Below are positions 1-5,317 of a DNA stretch of 12,714 bases, one piece after another. The stretch is from JANNAV01 sp031384695. GTDB taxonomy: Bacteria; Pseudomonadota; Alphaproteobacteria; Rhodobacterales; Rhodobacteraceae. Where the stretch lies: assembly GCA_031384695.1 (NCBI GenBank), contig JANNAV010000151.1:1-12714 (forward strand), written 5' to 3'. Position numbers and translations under genes: made by a program. Numbering within the stretch: the stretch's first letter is position 1; every line of letters begins with the position of its first letter. The notes beneath the pieces were generated by a model. The model saw only the letters and a program-made list of their open reading frames with translations, was not told the origin of the DNA and did not search any database.

Positions 1-516
1 CACGGGCAGGGCATAACGCACAGGCACCGGGTTGGCCGCACCCACAATCGTCATCGGCAAGCGGCCGCCACTGCGGCCAAACGCCTGCGTGCCAAACAGC
101 GACAGCGGATCCGTCACCCGGCCCATCGGGCGTTTGCGCAAGGAGGCGTCGCCGGTGAAGGTGGCGGTCATCGCGGTGGTGGCCATGCTGCCCATGATCA
201 GGCGCACGCCGGTGCCGGAGTTGCCGCAATCAATCACATCGGCGGGTTCACGAAAGCCGCCCACCCCCACCCCGTGCACCGACCATGCCCCCGGGCCGTG
301 CTGCACCACCTCGGCCCCGAACGCCTGCATGGCGCGCGCGGTGTCCAGCACATCCTGACCTTCCAGCAGCCCGGTGATCCGGGTCTCGCCCACCGCCATC
401 GCCCCGAAGATCAGCGCCCGGTGCGAGATCGACTTATCGCCGGGAACCTCGGCGATACCCTTCAGCGGGCCGGACTTTGCGGCGGTCATCGGTTGGGGGG
501 TGCCATGGCCTGACAT
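1..516 (-). CDS. aroA: 5-enolpyruvylshikimate-3-phosphate synthase, N-terminal part (cut by window edge)
   Basis: The product would join phosphoenolpyruvate to shikimate-3-phosphate, the sixth step of the cytoplasmic shikimate pathway to aromatic amino acids. The 172 codons present cover the N-terminal third to half of the usual ~450-residue protein; the reading frame runs off the window without a stop. Visible landmarks are the PGDKSISHR substrate-binding motif with Lys28, the DCGNSGTG loop at about residues 96-103, and GDASLRKRPMGRV further on. The motif spacing and the TGLLEGQDV and KRPMGRV segments resemble the Agrobacterium CP4-like alphaproteobacterial enzymes more than the E. coli one. 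The ATG at 516 is preceded by AAAGGAA at a good distance. trmB ends 53 bp upstream on the same strand, and a possible promoter sits in that gap. The identification is certain; only the C-terminal part is unseen. Confidence 0.96.
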   Translation of the reverse strand, partial: MSGHGTPQPMTAAKSGPLKGIAEVPGDKSISHRALIFGAMAVGETRITGLLEGQDVLDTARAMQAFGAEVVQHGPGAWSVHGVGVGGFREPADVIDCGNSGTGVRLIMGSMATTAMTATFTGDASLRKRPMGRVTDPLSLFGTQAFGRSGGRLPMTIVGAANPVPVRYALPV

Positions 517-544
517 GCGGGGTTCCTTTACTGCACTGGTGAGG

Positions 545-573
545 CTGTTATCGCACCTTGCGCTGGCGATCAA
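545..573 (-). promoter_or_regulatory. candidate aroA promoter
   Basis: On the minus strand TTGATC (573-568) is followed after exactly 17 nt by TAACAG (550-545), about 29 bp before the aroA start. The -35-like hexamer contains the trmB stop codon. The -10 match is poor (3 of 6), so this is an inference from spacing only. Confidence 0.3.
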
Positions 574-1268
574 CGCCGGAACGTCAGGTAATGCGGCGGC
601 CGGCCTTCACGCAGGGCCTTGATTTCATACCGCGTTGACATCCAGTCGTCCCAGGGCGTAGCGCTTTGGGATTGAAGGGTAAAGCCGGCCTTCGGCACTT
701 CCACCAGGGTTTGGCGGACGTAATCGGGGATATCGGTTGCAACGCGAAACTCGGCCCCCGGTGCCATGACATGCGCGAGGGCGGCAAGGTAGCCGGGGGT
801 GACAAAGCGGCGGCGGTGGTGGCGGGCTTTTGGCCAGGGGTCGGGGTAGTTCAGGAACGCCCGTGCAACCGAGGCCGCGGGCAGCACATCGAACAGATCG
901 CGCGCATCGCCGGGGTGGATGGCCAGATTGCGCGCGCCCGAGGCGCGGATTTTGCCCAGCAGCATGGCGATGCCGTTCACGAAGGGCTCGCAGCCGATCA
1001 GGCGCGCCTCGGGATAGCGTTGCGCCATATGCACCAGATGTTCGCCGCCGCCAAAGCCGATTTCAACCCAGAGCGGGCCCGCACCAAGGGTGGCCGCAGG
1101 GTTGATCGGCAGGCGTTCGGGATTGTCGGCGCGGTTGACGCCTTGCAGGCGCAGCGCCGACAGATCTTCGGCGAGGTAGGTTTTCTGGCTTTGGCGCAGG
1201 GTTTTGCCATGCACGCGGCCATAGAAATTGCGGCGCGCGGCGTCACCGGAGGCTGGGGTATCGGTCAT
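570..1268 (-). CDS. trmB: tRNA (guanine-N7-)-methyltransferase TrmB
   Basis: The enzyme methylates N7 of guanosine 46 in the variable loop of tRNAs, using S-adenosylmethionine, in the cytoplasm. The 232-residue length is typical. The SAM-binding site is visible as VEIGFGGGEH at residues 68-77 with an acidic residue at the next strand (GCEP, 92-95). The catalytic family signature NYPDPWPK is at 140-147, followed by the basic HHRRRF, and the C-terminal TRYEIKALREG segment that contacts substrate is at 212-222. There is no strong Shine-Dalgarno before the ATG at 1268, and the preceding 90 bp is partly a tandem repeat. It lies between aroA (downstream) and a lipoprotein gene (upstream) on the same strand. 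metK, further upstream on the same strand, makes its methyl donor, but the two genes are not adjacent here. Confidence 0.96.
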   Translation of the reverse strand: MTDTPASGDAARRNFYGRVHGKTLRQSQKTYLAEDLSALRLQGVNRADNPERLPINPAATLGAGPLWVEIGFGGGEHLVHMAQRYPEARLIGCEPFVNGIAMLLGKIRASGARNLAIHPGDARDLFDVLPAASVARAFLNYPDPWPKARHHRRRFVTPGYLAALAHVMAPGAEFRVATDIPDYVRQTLVEVPKAGFTLQSQSATPWDDWMSTRYEIKALREGRPPHYLTFRR

Positions 1269-1276
1269 GGCGGCAG

Positions 1277-1305
1277 GCCATAGCGCGGCCGTGCCGGAAA
1301 GGCAA
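1277..1305 (-). promoter_or_regulatory. candidate trmB promoter
   Basis: Minus-strand TTGCCT (1305-1300), 17 nt, then TATGGC (1282-1277), directly after the 16-bp tandem array. If used, transcription would begin within a few bases of the trmB ATG at 1268, giving a nearly leaderless message, which would fit the missing Shine-Dalgarno. Weak, based on hexamer likeness and spacing only. Confidence 0.25.
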
Positions 1306-1307
1306 TC

Positions 1308-1371
1308 TTTCAGGGTTGCCGCCTGTCAGGGTTGCCGCCTTTCAGGGTTGCCGCCTGTCAGGGTTGCCGGG
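1308..1371. repeat. 16-bp tandem repeat, four copies
   Basis: Four head-to-tail 16-bp units start at 1308, 1324, 1340 and 1356. The plus-strand unit is TKTCAGGGTTGCCGCC; the second base alternates T, G, T, G, so the array is also two copies of a 32-bp unit, and the last copy diverges in its final bases. The array spans the end of the DUF1353 lipoprotein gene (its TGA is at 1360-1358) and most of the spacer before trmB. Because 16 is not a multiple of three, the CCCTGA in successive units puts a stop in each reading frame in turn. It resembles a slippage-prone minisatellite, not a CRISPR (units too short, no spacers). Confidence 0.9.
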
Positions 1372-2224
1372 GTGGGGTCACCTCCACGGGAACCGGGATC
1401 TGCGGGGTCACATCGATTGGGTCGAGTGGCGTATCTGGCGGCGTATCTGGCGGCGTATCCGGTGGCGTTTCTGGTGACGGGGCTGGGGGAAGGGCCGCCC
1501 TGCGCCCCGGCGGGTCGATGGCGGCGCGGCGGCGCATGACGCCTTCGCGCCAGTGCAGATAGGTGATCAGGCGCGGGATCGTCGGGTTATTGGCCTCGAT
1601 AAAGCCTTTGGTGCCGCGCATCGCCTCGATCTTGAACTTGTCGGGCACAGTGGCAAGCGAGCCCTCCAGCACGCCCCAGCGCGGCCCCCCCAGCCAGACG
1701 GCGGCAAACATCACCTTGGCCTTGATTTCAGGCGTGCCGCCGACGATCAGCGTATCGTAAAACATCCGGTGCACGTTTTGCCAGGTGTCGGCGTGATAGG
1801 CCGGGCCGCCCTCGTTGCCGATGCCGCAATAGGCGTCATGCACGGCGGCGGCATTGGTGAACTGGGGGCTGCGCGGATCGCCGACGATCGGGATGAAGAT
1901 TTGCGGGATCGAGGCGCCGTCGGTGAGGGTGCGGATGTCGGCCACCCAGACCCGTCGGGTGCCGTCGATGAACTCCAGCCGTTGGGCGGTGGGGTAGAAG
2001 GTGGCGCTGCGGCTGGGCAGCCTGACAGGTTCGGCGGCAAGGCGGACCGGCGAGTTCTTGAAAAAGCAGAAGGCGCTGGCGGCGCCAAGGCATTCGCTGC
2101 CGCGCTGATTGGCGGCGGTGCTGGCGATCTGCTGCTCGAGGGGGGTGCAGGCGGCAAGCCCGAGGCCAAGGCACAACAACAGGCCACGGATGGCAAATCC
2201 AGTGTGAAGCATCCGCTGCAGCAT
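1358..2224 (-). CDS. DUF1353-family lipoprotein with proline-rich tail
   Basis: The function is unknown. The 288-residue product begins with a lipoprotein signal peptide: a hydrophobic stretch ending in LGLAAC, with Cys26 as the predicted acylated residue. The body carries motifs I associate with DUF1353: TDGASIP (101-107), AAVHDAYC (126-133) and ADTWQNVHRMFYDTL (145-159), followed by an MFAAVWLGGPRWG segment (172-184). From about residue 234 the chain becomes low complexity, first arginine-rich and then proline-rich with three to four TPPD repeats, and it ends in a 16-bp tandem array. The tail could span the periplasm or peptidoglycan. I start it at the ATG at 2224, not at the in-frame GTG at 2239, because GGAGG lies 5 nt before it. 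An ATG at 2229 is in another frame. Family assignment is by motif recall; role is open. Confidence 0.82.
   Translation of the reverse strand: MLQRMLHTGFAIRGLLLCLGLGLAACTPLEQQIASTAANQRGSECLGAASAFCFFKNSPVRLAAEPVRLPSRSATFYPTAQRLEFIDGTRRVWVADIRTLTDGASIPQIFIPIVGDPRSPQFTNAAAVHDAYCGIGNEGGPAYHADTWQNVHRMFYDTLIVGGTPEIKAKVMFAAVWLGGPRWGVLEGSLATVPDKFKIEAMRGTKGFIEANNPTIPRLITYLHWREGVMRRRAAIDPPGRRAALPPAPSPETPPDTPPDTPPDTPLDPIDVTPQIPVPVEVTPPRQP
1428..1475. repeat. 12-bp coding repeat, four copies (TPPD tail)
   Basis: Four 12-bp units (1428-1439, 1440-1451, 1452-1463, 1464-1475) with plus-strand core GGCGTATCTGGC. The first two are identical and the last two degenerate. Read on the minus strand they encode the TPPD repeats of the lipoprotein tail. 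The unit is a multiple of three, so copy-number change would keep the frame. Confidence 0.85.
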
Positions 2225-2229
2225 TCCAT

Positions 2230-2234
2230 CCTCC
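2230..2234 (-). promoter_or_regulatory. Shine-Dalgarno GGAGG deciding the lipoprotein start
   Basis: GGAGG on the minus strand ends 5 nt before the ATG at 2224. It overlaps codons 2-4 of the longer GTG-initiated reading, which makes that longer start unlikely. Confidence 0.7.
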
Positions 2235-2339
2235 GGCACCCGTTACCGATACCTCTGATTGCCGGGCAAACACAAGGGCCGCCCCTGTTCGCGGGCGGAT
2301 ACCGGCAAGGCGGCCCATGCTTGCGCGCCGGACCTCAGC

Positions 2340-2448
2340 GCGTGTCGCCTTCGATTGGATTGAGGGCATTCACTCTGCACCCCGAGGCAGCGATTGCTCT
2401 GGCAAACGCGTTCGGGGTGCAGAGTGAATTCGATTGAAGGCAACACGC
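2340..2448. repeat. 109-bp imperfect palindrome (long stem-loop element)
   Basis: The inner arms are a perfect 18-bp inverted repeat: ATTCACTCTGCACCCCGA at 2368-2385 and its reverse complement at 2412-2429, around a 26-nt loop. The outer arms, GCGTGTCGCCTTCGATTG (2340-2357) and the reverse complement of 2431-2448, match at 15 of 18 positions. The left side has about 10 unpaired bases between outer and inner arms, the right side one. Either strand could fold into a 33-plus base-pair hairpin. There is no adjacent T tract, no transposase and no clear target duplication. Possible readings are a dispersed palindromic repeat (REP or MITE-like), a structured RNA, or a factor-dependent end for metK transcription. 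Confidence 0.9.
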
Positions 2449-2519
2449 TCTCGCGCGCACCCGAAGCCCCGCCCCGCCAAGCGCCGCCCCCCACAAGGCC
2501 GGTGCCAAGGCAGCTGAGT

Positions 2520-2568
2520 GGTGGCTCGATGCCACCCGATGCTGCGGCTGCCCGGCGGTAGGACCGCC
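2520..2568 (-). terminator. weak terminator-like hairpin pair after metK
   Basis: Two short perfect stems lie just past the metK stop: GGCGGT-AGG-ACCGCC at 2554-2568 and GGTGGC-TCGAT-GCCACC at 2520-2536. Neither is followed by a T run on the minus strand, so neither is a classical intrinsic terminator. They may assist Rho-dependent ending or be chance in GC-rich DNA. Confidence 0.3.
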
Positions 2569-2585
2569 TGTTGCAAGGCCGCCGG

Positions 2586-3752
2586 TCAGACCGCCTGTTT
2601 CAACGCCTCGGTCAGGTCGGTCTTTTCCCATGAAAAGCCGCCATCGGCCTCGGGCGCGCGGCCGAAATGGCCGTAGGCCGAGGTGCGGGCATAGATCGGC
2701 CGGGTCAGTTGCAGGTGCTCGCGGATGCCGCGCGGGGTAAGGTCCATGCAGGTGGCCACCGCATGTTCAATCCGCTCGGCCTCCACCTGGCCGGTGCCAT
2801 GGGTATCGACATAGATCGACAGCGGTTTGGCCACGCCGATGGCATAAGACACCTGCAGCGTGCAGCGGTCGGCCAAACCAGCCGCCACCACGTTCTTGGC
2901 CAGATAGCGCGCCGCATAGGCGGCTGAGCGGTCCACCTTGGTGGGGTCTTTGCCGGAAAACGCGCCACCACCATGCGGCGCCGCACCGCCATAGGTATCG
3001 ACGATGATCTTGCGCCCGGTCAGCCCAGCATCGCCGTCCGGCCCGCCGATCACGAAGGTGCCGGTGGGGTTGACCCACCATTCGGTGTTCCCGGTGATCC
3101 AGCCCGAGGGCAGCACTTCGCGGATATAAGGCTCTACGATGGCGCGGATGGCGTCAGAGTTCTGGTCTTCGCTGGCGTGCTGGGTGGAAAGCACGATCGA
3201 GGTCACCTCGACCGGCACCCCGTTCTCATAGCGCAGGGAAAGCTGGGATTTGGCATCGGGGCGCAAGGACGGCTCCTGCCCGGATTTGCGCACTTCCGCC
3301 AGCCGCCGCAGGATGGCATGGGCGTACTGGATCGGGGCCGGCATCAGTTCCGGCGTTTCGCGGCAGGCATAGCCGAACATGATGCCCTGATCGCCCGCGC
3401 CGTCGCGGTCCACCCCTTGGGCGATATGGGCCGATTGCTTGTGCAGATAGTTCTGCACTTTCAGGGTGTTCCAGTGAAACGCATCCTGTTCATAGCCGAT
3501 ATCACGGACGCAGCCGCGCACGATGTCCTCGACGCGCGCCATCATGTCCTTCAGCGCCTTTTTCCCGCTCAGCCCCACCTCGCCGCCAACCACCACCCGG
3601 CCGGTGGTGGCGAAGGTTTCGCAAGCGACGCGGGCATTGGGGTCGGCGGTCAGGAACGCATCGAGAATGGCGTCCGACACCCGGTCGCACAGCTTGTCGG
3701 GATGGCCCTCTGAAACTGATTCAGAGGTGAAGACATAGGATTTGCGGCTCAT
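2586..3752 (-). CDS. metK: S-adenosylmethionine synthetase
   Basis: MetK makes S-adenosylmethionine from methionine and ATP in the cytoplasm, supplying methyl groups to the cell, including TrmB and the radical-SAM enzyme MiaB in this window. The 388-residue length is normal. Visible signatures are SEGHPDKLCD at residues 14-23 (His17 and Asp19 of the active site), GEVG (57-60), GAGDQGIMFGYA at 118-129, and GGGAFSGKD at 261-269. The start is the ATG at 3752, giving MSRKSYVFTSES; GGAG ends 9 nt before it. An upstream in-frame ATG at 3815 would add 21 residues, but those codons fall inside the riboswitch, so I reject it. Expression is probably controlled at translation initiation by the SAM/SAH riboswitch at 3760-3803. 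Confidence 0.98.
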   Translation of the reverse strand: MSRKSYVFTSESVSEGHPDKLCDRVSDAILDAFLTADPNARVACETFATTGRVVVGGEVGLSGKKALKDMMARVEDIVRGCVRDIGYEQDAFHWNTLKVQNYLHKQSAHIAQGVDRDGAGDQGIMFGYACRETPELMPAPIQYAHAILRRLAEVRKSGQEPSLRPDAKSQLSLRYENGVPVEVTSIVLSTQHASEDQNSDAIRAIVEPYIREVLPSGWITGNTEWWVNPTGTFVIGGPDGDAGLTGRKIIVDTYGGAAPHGGGAFSGKDPTKVDRSAAYAARYLAKNVVAAGLADRCTLQVSYAIGVAKPLSIYVDTHGTGQVEAERIEHAVATCMDLTPRGIREHLQLTRPIYARTSAYGHFGRAPEADGGFSWEKTDLTEALKQAV

Positions 3753-3759
3753 GGGGACG

Positions 3760-3803
3760 TGCTCCGTTGAAAGTCCCTGCCACGCCAGGAAGCCGTTGTG
3801 GCA
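3760..3803 (-). promoter_or_regulatory. SAM/SAH riboswitch in the metK leader
   Basis: The minus strand reads a 6-bp stem TGCCAC (3803-3798) / GTGGCA (3783-3778) closing a loop with CAACGGCTTCCTGGC. This matches closely the conserved hairpin of the SAM/SAH riboswitch class described upstream of metK in Rhodobacterales. A linker of about 12 nt leads to CGGAGCA, where GGAGC (3765-3761) can pair with GCTTCC of the loop (3793-3788), one U left out, forming the H-type pseudoknot of this class. The same GGAG is the metK Shine-Dalgarno, so ligand-stabilised pairing would block translation. The match to class, position and gene is strong; binding of SAM or SAH here is inferred. Confidence 0.93.
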
Positions 3804-3804
3804 G

Positions 3805-3823
3805 ATCGCCTGCATCTGGCGAT
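3805..3823 (-). other. extra hairpin 5' of the riboswitch
   Basis: ATCGCC and GGCGAT pair perfectly across 7 nt, one base upstream of riboswitch stem P1. It is not part of the aptamer as I know it. With the proposed promoter, transcription would begin close to this stem, so it could cap the 5' end of the leader RNA. Confidence 0.5.
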
Positions 3824-3828
3824 GGACG

Positions 3829-3857
3829 TGGCTAGCCGCAATTCAGCACCGGGTCAA
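3829..3857 (-). promoter_or_regulatory. candidate metK promoter
   Basis: Minus-strand TTGACC (3857-3852) is followed after exactly 17 nt by TAGCCA (3834-3829). The -35-like hexamer is a 5 of 6 match and contains the lnt stop codon; the -10 is poor (2 of 6), as is common in GC-rich alphaproteobacteria. Its position would start the message just before the leader hairpin and riboswitch, making metK separable from the lnt operon. Confidence 0.45.
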
Positions 3858-5317
3858 GCCGCTGCCCGCTTGCCCCGGGCCAACAAAACAACACATAGGC
3901 CGGCAAGCAACACCAGCACCGGCACGTCGCCGTAGCGCGCGTAAAGCGTGGGTGGCAAGGCGCCGGGCAGGGGCGCATCGAGGTAGGCGGCGACACCGAA
4001 CGGCAGGGTTGCGGTTGCGCGCCCGCGCCCGTCATAGACCGCCGTCACCCCGGTGTTGGCGACACGCACCAGCGGCAGGCCCTGCTCGATGGCGCGCAGG
4101 CGGGCTTGGGCTGCGTGCTGGAACGGGCCGGTCAGTTTGCCGAACCAGGCGTCGTTGGTGATCTGCAGGATCCAGTCTGCGCGGGCGGTGCCGCGCAGAT
4201 CTTGCGGGAACACCGCCTCATAGCAGATCAGCGGCAGCACGCGGCCCAGTTTCGGCCCCAGATCAAGCGTGACCGGCCCCGGTCCGGGCGCATAGCCAAA
4301 GCCCGCCTGCGCCGCGAAGGCCTTAAGGCCGAACCAGCGAAACGCCAGATCGCCGAAGGGCACATATTCGCCAAAGGGCACCAGATGGTGCTTGTCATAG
4401 CGGGCGGTGATCCCGCCATCGGCGGTGATCACCGCAAGACTGTTGAAATAAAGCCCGGCTTCCTGGCGTTGCAGGCCAAGCGCGACGGCGGCGGTACCTG
4501 CGGCGGCGGCGATGATGCCCACCAGTTGCGGATCGCGTTCCAGCGAATAGGCCAGCGCGGTTTCCGGCCAGATCACCAGATCGGGTGCCGGTTTGACGGC
4601 GGTATAGGCAAGCTGGCGGCGAAAGAACACATCGGCCTGCGCCGCGTCCCATTTCAGCGATTGTTCGGCGTTGGGCTGGATCAGCCGCAGCGTCACACCC
4701 GGGGCTGCGGGGCCGGGTTGCGCCAGCATCAGCAGGCCCGCGCCCCAACTGCCCGCCAGCAACAGCGCCGCCGCCGTCATTGCGGTTGGGCGGCAGCCCA
4801 CCGCCAATGCGGCGGCCAGCGTGGTCAACAGCGTAAGCCCCGGCGCGCTGCCAAAAGCCGCCAGTTGGCCGATGGGCGTGTCAATCCAGATATGGCCGAT
4901 GCTGGCCCAGGGAAAGCCGGTGAACAGATAGCCGCGCAGCAGTTCGGCCGCAGCGAGGCTGACCGCGAACCACAGCGCACGCTGGCGTCCCCGCCACGCC
5001 ACCAAAGCCGCCAGCGCCCAGAACAGCGCCAGCCCAAAAGCCATTCCCAGCAGGGCAAAGGGCGCCATCCAGCCATAAACTTTGATCTCGATCAGAAACG
5101 GCTCCACCAGCCAGCTCAGACTGGCGGCAAAATACGCCGCAGCGCCAAAGAGGCCAGTCCAGCCTGCCGCCCGGCCGGTTTTGGCATTGGTGGTCAGCCA
5201 GATCAACGCAGCCAACCCCGGCACCGCCAGATACCACGCCCCGACCGGCGCCTGACCAAAAGCCATCAACAGCCCGGAGCCTGCCGCCAGCCCCGCGCCG
5301 CGCCAGCCGCCCTGCAT
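3854..5317 (-). CDS. lnt: apolipoprotein N-acyltransferase
   Basis: Lnt adds the third acyl chain to the amino group of the lipidated cysteine of lipoproteins, at the periplasmic face of the inner membrane. The 487-residue protein has several hydrophobic segments in its first ~200 residues and one near the C terminus, flanking a nitrilase-like domain. The catalytic triad is visible: Glu252 in VIWPETA, Lys309 in YDKHHLVPFGEYVP, and Cys365 in LPLICYEAVFP. A hydrophobic stretch then a basic GKRAAA ends the chain. Its ATG (5317) overlaps the corC TGA by one base (TGATG), which implies translational coupling. The corC-lnt order is the widespread proteobacterial one. Its substrates would include the two predicted lipoproteins in this window. 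Confidence 0.96.
   Translation of the reverse strand: MQGGWRGAGLAAGSGLLMAFGQAPVGAWYLAVPGLAALIWLTTNAKTGRAAGWTGLFGAAAYFAASLSWLVEPFLIEIKVYGWMAPFALLGMAFGLALFWALAALVAWRGRQRALWFAVSLAAAELLRGYLFTGFPWASIGHIWIDTPIGQLAAFGSAPGLTLLTTLAAALAVGCRPTAMTAAALLLAGSWGAGLLMLAQPGPAAPGVTLRLIQPNAEQSLKWDAAQADVFFRRQLAYTAVKPAPDLVIWPETALAYSLERDPQLVGIIAAAAGTAAVALGLQRQEAGLYFNSLAVITADGGITARYDKHHLVPFGEYVPFGDLAFRWFGLKAFAAQAGFGYAPGPGPVTLDLGPKLGRVLPLICYEAVFPQDLRGTARADWILQITNDAWFGKLTGPFQHAAQARLRAIEQGLPLVRVANTGVTAVYDGRGRATATLPFGVAAYLDAPLPGALPPTLYARYGDVPVLVLLAGLCVVLLARGKRAAA

Larger units (their letters stand above)
2225..2585. other. gene-free spacer downstream of metK
   Basis: This 361-bp stretch has no convincing coding sequence on either strand; its open frames have no family resemblance and are read through inverted repeats. 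It holds the GGAGG ribosome site of the lipoprotein gene (2234-2230), a weak promoter-like pair for that gene (TTGTGT 2275-2270, 18 nt, TATCGG 2251-2246, minus strand), the large inverted repeat at 2340-2448, and two short hairpins close to the metK stop. Confidence 0.7.

Noticed and set aside
1308..1371. CRISPR array
   Set aside because: Units are 16 bp, directly abutting, with no spacers and no cas genes.
2340..2448. Insertion sequence or attachment site
   Set aside because: No transposase or integrase, no clear target duplication; the palindrome alone supports only a repeat or structured element.
2243..2631. Small minus-strand proteins in the metK downstream spacer
   Set aside because: Open frames read through the inverted repeat arms and GC-rich DNA, lack ribosome sites and any recognisable motif.
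3753..3815. 21-residue N-terminal extension of MetK
   Set aside because: Those codons are the riboswitch and Shine-Dalgarno region; the family begins at MSRKSY-like sequence and the ATG at 3752 has proper spacing.
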